From Alphaproteobacteria bacterium (GTDB lineage: Bacteria; Pseudomonadota; Alphaproteobacteria; Rhodobacterales; Rhodobacteraceae): a stretch of DNA of 64,000 nt. The first letter of the stretch is position 1. The number at the start of each line of letters is the position of its first letter. Under the pieces are notes generated by a model. That model had not been told where the DNA came from and did no database searches. It saw only the letters and a program-made list of their open reading frames with translations. Where the stretch lies: contig JAUIFH010000004.1 of NCBI GenBank assembly GCA_030429495.1, positions 62,001-126,000 of the forward strand. The letters are read 5' to 3'. Below, piece after piece: positions 44,956 through 54,189 of the stretch. The translations under genes were made by a program, and so were the position numbers.

Positions 44956-46530
44956 TTACGATTTCTGGAACATGGCGAGCATGCGCCGGGTGACAAGGAA
45001 ACCGCCGAAGATGTTGATTCCGGCCATGAATATCGACAGCGCCGCCAAGAGGATCACGAGGAAGGACCCCGATCCGATCTGCATCAATGCACCCAGGATG
45101 ATAATCGACGAGATCGCGTTGGTGACCGCCATCAGCGGCGTGTGCAGCGAATGCGACACGTTCCAGATCACCTGGAACCCGACGAAGACCGACAGCACGA
45201 AGACGATAAAGTGCTGCATGAAGCTTGCCGGGGCCACAAGGCCGATGCCCAGAAGCAGCGCCGCGCCGATTGCCAGAAGCGTGACCTGGCTGCGGGTCTG
45301 CGCCTTGAAGGCCGCCACTTCCTGCGCCCGTTTTTCCTCGACCGTCAGTTCGCGCGCCTTTTCCTTCGGCTTCTGTGCCGCGATGGCCGCGATCTTCGGC
45401 GGTGGCGGCGGGAAGGTGATCGCACCGTCATGGGTCACGGTCGCGCCCCGGATCACGTCGTCTTCCATGTTGTGGTTTACGACACCGTCCTTGCCCGGCG
45501 TCAGGTCGAACATCATGTGACGGATGTTGTTGGCATAAAGCGTTGACGATTGCGTCGCCATGCGGCTCGGGAAGTCCGTGTAGCCGACAATGGTCACGCC
45601 GTTGTCGGTGACGATCTTCTCGTCCGGCTTCGTCAGTTCGCAGTTGCCGCCACGCTCTGCCGCAAGGTCGACGATGACCGAGCCCGGCTTCATCGCCTCG
45701 ACCATGTCCTTGGTCCAGAGAACCGGCGCATCGCGGCCGGGGATCAGGGCCGTGGTGATGACGATGTCCATCTCGGGCGCAAGCTCGCGGAACTTCTTGA
45801 GCTGTGCCTCCCGGAACTCAGGCGAGGAAGGGGCTGCATAGCCGCCTGTCGCCGCGCCGTCGGTCTGGCTCTCGGCGAAGTCGAGATAGACGAATTCCGC
45901 GCCCATCGATTCGATCTGTTCGGCGACCTCGGGCCGCACGTCGAAGGCGTAGGTGATCGCGCCGAGCGAGGTGGACGTACCGATCGCGGCAAGCCCCGCA
46001 ACACCGGCGCCAACGACCAGAACCTTGGCGGGCGGCACCTTTCCGGCCGCCGTCACCTGTCCGGTGAAGAAACGGCCGAAATTGTTGCCCGCTTCGATGA
46101 CCGCGCGGTAACCCGCGATATTGGCCATCGACGACAGCGCGTCCATCTTCTGCGCGCGGGAGATACGCGGCACCATATCCATGGCAACGACGGTCGCGCC
46201 CTGTTTGTTTGCAAGCTCAAGAAGCTTTTCGTTCTGGGCCGGATAAAAGAATGAAATCAGCGTCTGCCCCTTCGAGAGACGCTTCACCTCAGCCTCCGAG
46301 GGTGGCCGCACCTTGGCGACGACATCGGCTTCCTTGAACAGAGCGGCAGCCGTCTTCACGACCTTGACGCCAGCGGCCTCATAGGCCTTGTCGGAGAACC
46401 CCGCCGCGATCCCGGCGCCGGTTTCGACAAGGCATTCGTGACCAAGCTTCGTCAGTTGTCCGGCAGAGTCGGGCGTCAGCGCGACACGCGCCTCGCCTTC
46501 GTGGATTTCCTTAGGTACCCCGATCTTCAC
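44956..46530 (-). CDS. pntA: NAD(P) transhydrogenase subunit alpha
   Basis: A 524-residue E. coli-style fused alpha subunit. The N-terminal dI domain resembles alanine dehydrogenase ([49 protein letters not shown] for [24 protein letters not shown]). After a charged linker, [18 protein letters not shown], come four C-terminal transmembrane helices. The start is GTG 46530, preceded by AAGGGAGATACA with ideal spacing. A ten-codon upstream extension in the frame is therefore rejected. First gene of pntAB. Confidence 0.95.
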   Translation of the reverse strand: MKIGVPKEIHEGEARVALTPDSAGQLTKLGHECLVETGAGIAAGFSDKAYEAAGVKVVKTAAALFKEADVVAKVRPPSEAEVKRLSKGQTLISFFYPAQNEKLLELANKQGATVVAMDMVPRISRAQKMDALSSMANIAGYRAVIEAGNNFGRFFTGQVTAAGKVPPAKVLVVGAGVAGLAAIGTSTSLGAITYAFDVRPEVAEQIESMGAEFVYLDFAESQTDGAATGGYAAPSSPEFREAQLKKFRELAPEMDIVITTALIPGRDAPVLWTKDMVEAMKPGSVIVDLAAERGGNCELTKPDEKIVTDNGVTIVGYTDFPSRMATQSSTLYANNIRHMMFDLTPGKDGVVNHNMEDDVIRGATVTHDGAITFPPPPPKIAAIAAQKPKEKARELTVEEKRAQEVAAFKAQTRSQVTLLAIGAALLLGIGLVAPASFMQHFIVFVLSVFVGFQVIWNVSHSLHTPLMAVTNAISSIIILGALMQIGSGSFLVILLAALSIFMAGINIFGGFLVTRRMLAMFQKS

Positions 46531-46648
46531 TGTATCTCCCTTTCCACGATGGCCGAGCACTCCGTCGCAGGACCGCCCGGCCTTTTTCTCGGTCGCGCAA
46601 GATTATTACTCCGCGACGCCGCATTGCGGCAACAACGTTTTCGCGCAG

Positions 46649-47089
46649 CTAGAGCCAACGTCGCGTCGTGGCCATGTAATCCCCATAAGGCTCGCCGAAA
46701 AGCCGCAGCAGACGCCCCTCCTCCTCGAGGATGAAGCGCCGGGTGATGACCAGCACGAACACGGCCACAAGCGGCAGCGAAATCAGCGCGTCCCACGCGA
46801 TAAGCAGGCCGGCCAGAACGATCGCATCACCAAGATAGATCGGATTTCGGCTGAAGCGGAACACGCCGGACGTGACCAGCGCGTCAGGGTCGCGACGGGG
46901 GATCAGCGTGGTCCGGGCGATCATCATCTGGGCTGCCGCCGTGAGGACCAAGACGAACCCGGCCACGATCAGAACGGAGCCGATGACCTCGTTATAGGCA
47001 AGACGGATCGGCAGCGCCAATCCGAGAACCCCGCCTACCGCGGCAAACCCGGCCAGCCAGACCGGCGGAAAGTCGATGTCTTTCGCCAT
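46649..47089 (-). CDS. Isoprenylcysteine carboxylmethyltransferase-like membrane protein
   Basis: A 146-residue protein with about four transmembrane helices. The C-terminal motif GVFRFSRNPIYLGDAIVLAGLLIAWDALISL, then RRFILEEEGRLLRLFGEPYGDYMATTRRWL, is the SAM-binding signature of the ICMT/PEMT phospholipid or isoprenylcysteine methyltransferase family (RNPxYxG and ExxL..fGxxYxxY). The bacterial substrate is unknown. It ends 118 bp upstream of pntA and is probably a separate unit. Confidence 0.85.
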   Translation of the reverse strand: MAKDIDFPPVWLAGFAAVGGVLGLALPIRLAYNEVIGSVLIVAGFVLVLTAAAQMMIARTTLIPRRDPDALVTSGVFRFSRNPIYLGDAIVLAGLLIAWDALISLPLVAVFVLVITRRFILEEEGRLLRLFGEPYGDYMATTRRWL

Positions 47090-47234
47090 GCGGCGTGTCC
47101 TGTCCCCAAGTTGGTGGGGACCCTAAGGCCGGCAAGCCTCAAAACGCAAGACCGGAAGGCGTTATGGCAGGTCGTTTGGCCGCCCATATTGACAGGTCGA
47201 CACAGCAGATCCGATTTCGCTGGCGATGCATGCG

Positions 47235-47260
47235 GAATTATTTTAAGTATGAAATAATTC
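47235..47260. promoter_or_regulatory. 9-bp inverted repeat upstream of kynU
   Basis: GAATTATTT (47235-47243) and AAATAATTC (47252-47260) are perfect inverted copies spaced by 8 bp. They lie in an unusually AT-rich pocket 42 bp upstream of the kynU GTG. The length and AT-rich spacer resemble an Lrp/AsnC-type site, and tryptophan-degradation operons elsewhere are controlled by the AsnC-type protein KynR. No such regulator gene is in the window. Confidence 0.6.
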
Positions 47261-47301
47261 TTGGCACAATCAACCTGGCCTGAAACGACGGAGGCAGCAC
47301 C

Positions 47302-48498
47302 GTGGCTACCGATTTCGCGGCGACGCGTGAGATGTTCGACCTGCCCGAAGGGGTGATCTATCTCGACGGCAATTCTCTCGGCCCGTTGCCATGTGCCGCC
47401 GCCGCGCGGGTGGCCGATTGCGTGACCGGGGAATGGGGAAAGATGCTGATCACCGCGTGGAACCGTGCGGGCTGGATGGACCTACCCCGCCGCCTCGGCG
47501 ACCGGATCGGGCGGTTGATCGGCGCGGAAAAGGGGACTGTCGTTCTTGGCGACACGCTCTCGATCAAGGTCTATCAGGCGCTGGCCTCGGCGCTTGAGCT
47601 TCGGCCCGACCGCCGGGTGATCCTGTCGGATACCGGCAACTTCCCGTCCGATCTCTACATGGCCGACGGGCTGGTGCGCACGCTCGGTCAGGGCTACGAA
47701 CTCCGCACCGTCGCACCCGAGGCGGTGGAGGACGCGATCGGCCCGGACCTCGCTGTGTTGATGCTGACTGAAGTCGACTACCGCACCGGGCGAAAGCACG
47801 ACATGGCGCGCCTGATCGCCAAGGCGCACGCGACGGGCGCGCTGGTCGTCTGGGACCTTGCCCATTCCGCCGGCGCGATCGAGGTCGATCTGGCCGGGGC
47901 GGGTGCCGATTTCGCGGTGGGCTGCACCTACAAGTATCTCAATTCCGGCCCCGGCGGCCCCGCCTTCATCTATGTCGCGCCACACCTCGCCGAAAAGGCG
48001 CGCCCTGCCCTCTCCGGCTGGCTCGGCCACGACGCGCCGTTCGCCTTCGACCTCGACTATCGCCCCGGTGCCGGGATCGAGCGGATGCGCGTCGGCACGC
48101 CGCCGATCCTCCAGATGGCCGCGCTCGACGCGTCGATGGATATCTGGGACCGGATCGACATGGCCGACATCCGCGCCCGGTCCATCGCCTTGTCGCAAGC
48201 ATTCATCCGCGGCGTTGAGGCCACCTGCCCCACCCTCGCCCTTGCCTCACCGCGCGACCCGGCCGGGCGCGGCAGCCAGGTCAGCCTCCGCCACCCGGAG
48301 GGCTACGCGATCATGCAGGCACTGATCGCGCGGGGCGTGATCGGCGATTTCCGCGCACCGGACATCCTGCGTTTCGGCTTTACGCCGCTCTACACCACGA
48401 TGGAAGACGTCGAAGAGGCCACTGCGATCCTTGCGGATATCATGGCAACGGCAAGCTGGGACCGGCCCGATTTCAGGACCCGGGCGAAGGTCACATGA
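47302..48498 (+). CDS. kynU: Kynureninase
   Basis: A 398-residue PLP enzyme cleaving kynurenine to anthranilate and alanine. IYLDGNSLGPLP opens the fold. WDLAHSAGAIEVDL holds the cofactor Asp and His. The Schiff-base lysine is about Lys211 in VGCTYKYLNSGPGGPAFIYV. MRVGTPPILQMAALDASM and VRFGFTPLY-like ILRFGFTPLYTT close the active site. The start is GTG 47302, positioned 8-9 bp after GGAGG. First gene of kynU-GNAT-kynA; overlaps the GNAT gene by 4 bp. Confidence 0.95.
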   Translation: MATDFAATREMFDLPEGVIYLDGNSLGPLPCAAAARVADCVTGEWGKMLITAWNRAGWMDLPRRLGDRIGRLIGAEKGTVVLGDTLSIKVYQALASALELRPDRRVILSDTGNFPSDLYMADGLVRTLGQGYELRTVAPEAVEDAIGPDLAVLMLTEVDYRTGRKHDMARLIAKAHATGALVVWDLAHSAGAIEVDLAGAGADFAVGCTYKYLNSGPGGPAFIYVAPHLAEKARPALSGWLGHDAPFAFDLDYRPGAGIERMRVGTPPILQMAALDASMDIWDRIDMADIRARSIALSQAFIRGVEATCPTLALASPRDPAGRGSQVSLRHPEGYAIMQALIARGVIGDFRAPDILRFGFTPLYTTMEDVEEATAILADIMATASWDRPDFRTRAKVT

Positions 48499-48998
48499 CG
48501 GACGGCATCGTCATTCGTCGATTCCACGACTCGGATGCCGAGGCGACGCATGATGTCTTCTACGAAGCCGTCCGCATCGGTGCGGCGACACACTATCGCG
48601 AGACAGACCTGATCGACTGGGCGCCGACGGCAGAAATGCCGGCGGACTGGGGTAGCTGGCTGTCCGGGCATTTCACCGTCGTCGCGGAGGTTGACGCCCG
48701 CGTCGCCGGTTTCTTCATGCTGGAGAAAAGCGGCTACCTCAACATGGCTTTCGTCCGCCCCGAGTACCGTCGAAGTGGCCTTGCCCAGAAACTCTATGAC
48801 GCCATCCTGGCGGAAGCGCGCGCGGGGTCGATGCCCCGGTTGACAGTCTGGGCCAGCCGCCTGGCGCGGCCCTTCCTTCGGCGGAACGGCTGGGAGTTCG
48901 ACCCCGATCCGCCGCCTCTCGATGGCCATCCCGTCGTGACGGACGACCCTGAACCACTTGATTATGCGATGAAACTTGATCTGGACCCTGTCTCATGA
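48495..48998 (+). CDS. GNAT family N-acetyltransferase
   Basis: A 167-residue acetyltransferase. It starts [25 protein letters not shown]. The acetyl-CoA-binding motif A is [30 protein letters not shown], followed by [23 protein letters not shown] overlaps join it to kynU before and kynA after, so it is firmly part of the kynurenine operon. An obvious hypothesis is acetylation of an operon metabolite such as anthranilate, kynurenine or tryptophan. GNAT sequence does not reveal the acceptor. Confidence 0.88.
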   Translation: MTDGIVIRRFHDSDAEATHDVFYEAVRIGAATHYRETDLIDWAPTAEMPADWGSWLSGHFTVVAEVDARVAGFFMLEKSGYLNMAFVRPEYRRSGLAQKLYDAILAEARAGSMPRLTVWASRLARPFLRRNGWEFDPDPPPLDGHPVVTDDPEPLDYAMKLDLDPVS

Positions 48999-49831
48999 CC
49001 GATCCCTACGATCCCGCCGCCGACGGCGCGAAAATGTCCTTCGCCGACGCGATGTCCTACGGCGACTACCTCGCGCTCGACCGTATTCTGACAGCGCAAA
49101 AACCGCTGAGTGACGCGCACGACGAACTGCTCTTTGTTATCCAGCACCAGACGTCCGAGCTTTGGATGAAGCTGATGCTGCACGAGCTTGATGCCGCCCG
49201 CAAAGCGATCGCGGCCGACCAGTTGCAGCCCGCCTTCAAGATGCTTGCCCGCGTCGCGCGGATCATGGAGCAGCTCAACTCTGCCTGGGATGTCCTGCGT
49301 ACCATGACGCCCTCGGACTACACCCGCTTCCGTTCCGCGCTTGGTGCGTCATCGGGGTTCCAGTCGTGGCAATACCGGCTGATCGAGTTCGCGGTCGGCA
49401 ACCGCAACCCGGCAATGCTGAAACCGCACGCGCACCGCCCGGACATCGTGACGAAGCTCGAAGCCGAACTTTCCCGCCCATCGCTCTATGACGAAGCGTT
49501 GCGGGCAGCACACCGGGCCGGCCTTGTCCTTCCCGAAGCCGTACTCACCCGCGACACGCATGCGCCATGGACGCCCGACGCCGAAGTGCAAGCGGCCTGG
49601 CGCACGGTCTACGAGGACCCGGAAGCGCATTGGGCGGTCTACGAACTCGCTGAGAAACTTGTCGATTTCGAGGACTACTTCCGCCGCTGGCGCTTCAACC
49701 ACGTCACGACGGTAGAGCGGGTGATCGGCCTGAAACGCGGGACCGGAGGGACCGGAGGCGTTCCCTATCTCCGGCGGATGCTCGAAGTGGAACTCTTCCC
49801 GGAACTCTGGCGGGTCAGAACGAATCTCTGA
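48995..49831 (+). CDS. kynA: Tryptophan 2,3-dioxygenase
   Basis: A 278-residue heme enzyme converting tryptophan to N-formylkynurenine. Family motifs: [24 protein letters not shown] with the distal His and helix [20 protein letters not shown] with the substrate-binding Arg, and [44 protein letters not shown] containing the proximal heme His and the GTGGT loop. Last gene of the operon. The intermediate formamidase gene (kynB) is not adjacent. Confidence 0.96.
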   Translation: MTDPYDPAADGAKMSFADAMSYGDYLALDRILTAQKPLSDAHDELLFVIQHQTSELWMKLMLHELDAARKAIAADQLQPAFKMLARVARIMEQLNSAWDVLRTMTPSDYTRFRSALGASSGFQSWQYRLIEFAVGNRNPAMLKPHAHRPDIVTKLEAELSRPSLYDEALRAAHRAGLVLPEAVLTRDTHAPWTPDAEVQAAWRTVYEDPEAHWAVYELAEKLVDFEDYFRRWRFNHVTTVERVIGLKRGTGGTGGVPYLRRMLEVELFPELWRVRTNL

Positions 49832-50041
49832 CCGAGGCGCCCCCACGGCGGGTTTCGCCCTATGCGCGACCGAGAAATGGGCTCGCACGGATACCGAGAA
49901 AAATTCACCCTGTGGTTACGACTATCCGCGAGATTCGAGGCTGGAATCACAGTCGCGACAACTTTATGCCATATCCGCGGGTTAGCCGTCGGGGCCTGCA
50001 TCTAGCGGTACATGGGCGGTGCGTAACGAGTGGTGGAATGA

Positions 50042-52777
50042 ATGCCGACAACCTTCAATGCGATTTACCTCGGGTCCTCCGCGACCCAGATGGACCCGAC
50101 CGAGGGCAACAATACCGCCGAAAACGCCAATACCGCTGCGTTCGTCGGGCAAACTTATGGAAGCGGTGCCGACCCGCTCTTTGCCCATGTCGTCTCCGTG
50201 ACGACGAACGACCTGAATGGTGACGGCACCCTCAATCAGAACAACAACACGTCCAACGATACGTTCACGACCGATCTCGGATCGGGCGCAACCACTCTGA
50301 CTTATGACGCCGGCGCGATTTACAATGCGACGATCACCTATGCCGACGGGACGACCGCAACCGTCTCGGCGGTCATCGTGCAGGACACCGCGGGCAATCT
50401 TTTCCTGTTCCCTGAAACGGTCGACAACGCGGATACCACCGCCTACGAGGCGAAACCGATCCAGTCGATCACGCTCAACAGCAACGTCGGCGACACATAT
50501 TCCGGATCCACCGCCAACCGCGACCTGACCGGCTTCGACGACGGGGTCGTCGACGGCACGACCGGGAACGACTTCATCGACGCCACCTATCAGGAACCCG
50601 CCTCGTCGGGTTCTGACATGGTCGACAACGCGGACGCCGCCCTGCCCGGCACCAGCGGTAATGACGACTACATCGACGCGATGGGCGGCAACGACACCGT
50701 CTATGCCGGCAGCGGCGACGATACCGTCCTTGGCGGCGCCGGCGCGGATTCGCTGCATGGCGGCAGCGGCAGCAACTCGCTGTCCGGCGGCGCCGGCAAC
50801 GACACCATCATTGGCGGTTCGACGGTTGCCGATCAGGATCTGTTCCTCGACTGGTCCGCCGCCGGCGCGGACGAGGCCGACCTGAGTGCAGGCTTCACGC
50901 AGAACACCGGCGGCATCAATGTGGCCGTGTCGTTCAGCAACGACGGCAACAGCGCCACGATGACCGCTGAATCGACCGACACGATCTATGTCGGCTCGGG
51001 CGAACCCTTCGACGCAAATTCCAACATGGTTCTTGGCGGCGGTTCGACGACGGGCAACACCTCCACGACAACGGTCGATTTCTCCGCAGTCGGCGGATCG
51101 GGGTTCTCGAACGACGTTACCGACGTGTCGTTCCGCCTGTCCGATGTCGATGCAAACGCCTGGGTGGATGAGGTCACGATCCGCGCCTACGACGCGGATG
51201 GCAACCTCGTCCCCGTCTCGATCACTTATCAGGGCAGCACCACGACGGGCACCTCGCCGACGGTTGCCGGGTCCGGCTCCTGGGGTACATCAGACGCAAG
51301 CGGCTCCGCCCTCGTCACCATCGCCGGGCCGGTCAGCTACCTTGAGATCGACTATGATCAGGGTGGCACGGCAGGCCAGTTCCTTTGGGTGTCCGACATT
51401 CATTTCACCGCCGTGGGCGAGACCGATGGCGACGACACGATCGACGGCGGCGCCGGGGCGGATTCGCTCGTCGGTGCGGATGGCGACGACACGTTCCTTC
51501 TGTCCGGAGCCTACGGCAATGACACCATTGTCGGCGGGGAGGCCGGCGAAACTAACGGCGACACGATCGACGCGACCGCGCTGACGCAGGATACGACCCT
51601 GACCTTCAGCGGGAATGAGGCGGGGACGATCGCCGATGGCAGCTCCACCGCGACCTTCAGCGAGATCGAGTCGGTCCAGCTTGGCTCCGGCGACGATGTC
51701 GTCAACGCGGCGGCGGCGACGACCGGCGTGAACGTCGATGCCGGGGCGGGCGACGATTCGCTGACCGGCGGCTCGGGCGATGATACGCTGGCCGGCGGCA
51801 CCGGCTCGGACACCCTTGCTGGCGGCGCCGGTAACGACTCGCTCGATCTCGGCGCGGGCGATGGCAATGCTGACCTCGTCATTCTCGACGACGGTCTTGG
51901 CAACGATGTCGTCGTCGGATTCGAAGCACCGATCGACAATGGCGACGGGACCTATACCGGTCGTGACCTCGTCGATGTTTCCGGGCTGACCGACGCGCAG
52001 GGCAATCCCGTCAACGTCTTCGACGTCACCGTGAGCGACACCAATGGCGACGGGACCGGCGACGCCATCCTTATCTTCCCGAACGGCGAGACGCTCACGC
52101 TAGTCGGTGTCACCCGAGATCAGGTCGATACCGGTGCGGAACTGCGCGCAATCGGCATTCCCTGCTTCACGCGCGGAACGCTGATCATGACGCCCGGCGG
52201 CGACGTGCCGATCGAGCGGCTGAAGGCCGGTGATATGGTCCTAACTCACGACCACGGAGCGCAGGAGCTTCGCTGGGTCGGGTCGCGCAAGGTAGCGGCG
52301 ATCGGACCGCTGGCCCCCGTCGAGATCCGCGCCGGGGCGTTCGGCAATACTCGCGATCTGACGGTGTCGCAACAGCACCGGATGCTGCTGTCCGGCTGGC
52401 AGGCGGAACTGCTGTTCGGTGAGGCCGAGGTTCTTGCCGCGGCAAAACACCTGGTTGACGGCAGGTCGGCGCACATCATCACGGGCGGCGAGGTGGAGTA
52501 TTTCCACCTGCTCTTCGACCGGCACGAGATCGTCTTTGCCAACGGTGCGGCGAGCGAAAGCTTCCACCCCGGCACCTCGGCCATGTCCGCGCTGGAGGAT
52601 GCCGCGCGCGAAGAGGTTCTGGCGATCTTCCCGGATCTGCGGGACGCGACGAATGTCATTTCCGCCTATGGACCGACGGCCCGGCGCAGCCTGAAAGCGC
52701 ATGAGGCCGCGTTCCTTCGCCGGCACCGGGTACGCACACCGCAGAAGACCAAGGCAGGGCGCAAGCTGTCAGCCTGA
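50042..52777 (+). CDS. RTX calcium-binding repeat protein with C-terminal Hint domain
   Basis: A 911-residue acidic protein without a Sec signal, so type I secretion is likely. Residues 1-170 are Ser/Thr/Asn/Asp-rich beta-type sequence. RTX nonapeptides (GGxGxDxLx) cluster at about 212-262, 460-510 and 560-610, for example GGAGADSLHGGSG and GGTGSDTLAGGAGNDSLD. An intervening beta domain spans 270-460. From Cys708 (IPCFTRGTLIMTPGGDVPIERLKAGDMVLT) to about 850 lies a Hedgehog/intein-type Hint domain with TVSQQHRMLLSG (block B His). No C-terminal His-Asn/Cys splice junction is apparent, so autocleavage rather than splicing is possible. Common in Rhodobacterales; function unknown. Confidence 0.88.
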   Translation: MPTTFNAIYLGSSATQMDPTEGNNTAENANTAAFVGQTYGSGADPLFAHVVSVTTNDLNGDGTLNQNNNTSNDTFTTDLGSGATTLTYDAGAIYNATITYADGTTATVSAVIVQDTAGNLFLFPETVDNADTTAYEAKPIQSITLNSNVGDTYSGSTANRDLTGFDDGVVDGTTGNDFIDATYQEPASSGSDMVDNADAALPGTSGNDDYIDAMGGNDTVYAGSGDDTVLGGAGADSLHGGSGSNSLSGGAGNDTIIGGSTVADQDLFLDWSAAGADEADLSAGFTQNTGGINVAVSFSNDGNSATMTAESTDTIYVGSGEPFDANSNMVLGGGSTTGNTSTTTVDFSAVGGSGFSNDVTDVSFRLSDVDANAWVDEVTIRAYDADGNLVPVSITYQGSTTTGTSPTVAGSGSWGTSDASGSALVTIAGPVSYLEIDYDQGGTAGQFLWVSDIHFTAVGETDGDDTIDGGAGADSLVGADGDDTFLLSGAYGNDTIVGGEAGETNGDTIDATALTQDTTLTFSGNEAGTIADGSSTATFSEIESVQLGSGDDVVNAAAATTGVNVDAGAGDDSLTGGSGDDTLAGGTGSDTLAGGAGNDSLDLGAGDGNADLVILDDGLGNDVVVGFEAPIDNGDGTYTGRDLVDVSGLTDAQGNPVNVFDVTVSDTNGDGTGDAILIFPNGETLTLVGVTRDQVDTGAELRAIGIPCFTRGTLIMTPGGDVPIERLKAGDMVLTHDHGAQELRWVGSRKVAAIGPLAPVEIRAGAFGNTRDLTVSQQHRMLLSGWQAELLFGEAEVLAAAKHLVDGRSAHIITGGEVEYFHLLFDRHEIVFANGAASESFHPGTSAMSALEDAAREEVLAIFPDLRDATNVISAYGPTARRSLKAHEAAFLRRHRVRTPQKTKAGRKLSA

Positions 52778-52805
52778 GGAACAATGCGCCGCGCTGCGGC
52801 AGCGG

Positions 52806-53585
52806 TCACGCCGTCCTGAGCCGCGTGGCCGCGCCCGATCCGTCGGCCCAGGCCCTCACCGCGGCCCCGAACGCCTCGAACAGCGGCCGCGAGACGGGAT
52901 CATTCGTCGCGTTCCATTCCGGGTGCCACTGCACCGACAGGGTGAACCCCGGGGCGCCATCGACGTAAAGCGCCTCGGGCGTACCGTCGGGCGCGCGGCC
53001 CTCGATCACGATCCGTCGCCCCGCCACCTTGATCCCCTGGCCGTGCAAGGTGTTCGTCATCACCTCTGCCGCGCCGAACAGGCGATGGAAGACCCCGCCC
53101 TCGGTGAAGCGGACGGCATGACGGAGGGCGAACTTCTCCTCCAGCGTGCCGTCTGGCGGCATTCTGTGGTTCATCCGCCCCGGCAGGTCGCGGATTTCGG
53201 GGTAGAGCGTGCCGCCCATCGCGACATTGACCTCCTGAAACCCCCGGCAGATACCAAGAAAGGGTTGCCCACGCTCGACACAGGCGCGGACAAGCGGCAG
53301 CGTGATCGCGTCACGGCAACGATCAAAGGCGCCATGCGCCTCGGTCGGCTGTTCTCCGTACTCCTCGGGATGCACGTTCGGCCGCCCGCCGGTCAGGAGG
53401 AAGCCGTCGCAGGCCGCCATCAGTTCCTCCACGCTGACAAAACGTGGGTCGGCGGGGATGAGAAGCGGCATGCAGCCGGAAACCAGGGCGATGGCCGACG
53501 AATTGGTGACGCCGCCGGCATGGACCGGATACTCATCATTGATGAGGTTCATGTTGCCAATGATGCCGACGACCGGCCGTGACAT
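52806..53585 (-). CDS. Gamma-glutamyl-gamma-aminobutyrate hydrolase family protein (peptidase C26)
   Basis: A 259-residue PuuD-like class I amidotransferase hydrolase. Catalytic Cys in FLGICRGFQEVNVAMGGTLYPEI and His-Glu in SVQWHPEWN are present, along with LLTGGRPNVHPEEYGE. The ATG at 53585 (MSRPVVGIIGN) is the family-like start. PuuD releases GABA from gamma-glutamyl-GABA in the Puu pathway, and a puuB-like gene lies 20 kb away. Here it is the last gene after the GlcG-like protein, so its local role is unclear. Confidence 0.87.
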   Translation of the reverse strand: MSRPVVGIIGNMNLINDEYPVHAGGVTNSSAIALVSGCMPLLIPADPRFVSVEELMAACDGFLLTGGRPNVHPEEYGEQPTEAHGAFDRCRDAITLPLVRACVERGQPFLGICRGFQEVNVAMGGTLYPEIRDLPGRMNHRMPPDGTLEEKFALRHAVRFTEGGVFHRLFGAAEVMTNTLHGQGIKVAGRRIVIEGRAPDGTPEALYVDGAPGFTLSVQWHPEWNATNDPVSRPLFEAFGAAVRAWADGSGAATRLRTA

Positions 53586-53720
53586 GCCTGTTCCCGCTCT
53601 AACTCCCCCATCCAACAGGATAGGCGGGAGCTGTGCCGAGGGAAAGCCCCGCCGCGTGCACAGATGCCCTGCGAACGGGCGCAGATCGCGGGCGCGCAAA
53701 ACGCCCAACGGGGCGGATGA

Positions 53721-54137
53721 TCAGGCTTCCGGCTCGAAGCCGGCGGCGCGGATGCCGGCCTCGGCTGCTGCGGCGTCATTGTCGGACGTATCTCCAGTCA
53801 CGCCCACCGCCCCGACCACTGCGCCGCCCGCATCACGCACCAGAACACCGCCCGGCACCGGCAGGATCTTGCCCTCATAGACCCCGCTGAGGGCCGCCAT
53901 GAAATAGGCCTGGCTTTCCGCCCGGGCCATCTGCGCCCGCCCTCCCATGCCGAGCATCACGGCGCCATGGGCCTTTGCCCGTGCGATGTCGAACCGGCCG
54001 GGCGCGGCACCATCAGAGCGTTCGAAAGCGATGACATGGCCGCCGGCATCCAGCACGACGACCGAAAGCGGCTTCATCTCTGCCCCGGCCTTAAGTGTCT
54101 CGGCGACAATCACGCGCGCGACGTCAATTCCAAGCAT
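53721..54137 (-). CDS. GlcG/HbpS-like protein (DUF336)
   Basis: A 138-residue protein of the GlcG/HbpS heme-binding-like family. Motifs: AETLKAGAEMKPLSVVVLDAGGHVIAFERSDGA, then PVPGGVLVRDAGGAVVGAVGVTGDTSDNDAAAAEAGIRAAG. In E. coli glcG lies in the glycolate operon next to malate synthase G, and here it follows glcB by 52 bp, so the pairing is conserved. Biochemical role unsettled in the family. Confidence 0.87.
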   Translation of the reverse strand: MLGIDVARVIVAETLKAGAEMKPLSVVVLDAGGHVIAFERSDGAAPGRFDIARAKAHGAVMLGMGGRAQMARAESQAYFMAALSGVYEGKILPVPGGVLVRDAGGAVVGAVGVTGDTSDNDAAAAEAGIRAAGFEPEA

Positions 54138-54189
54138 GGCGATGCCCTTTCATTCTGGTCCCGTTCGTCCCGATTTCCGCAGCGTGCCG

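Noticed and set aside
50650-51880. Tandem DNA repeat or CRISPR-like array
   Set aside because: The periodicity comes from RTX nonapeptide codons inside an open reading frame, not from identical spaced repeats.
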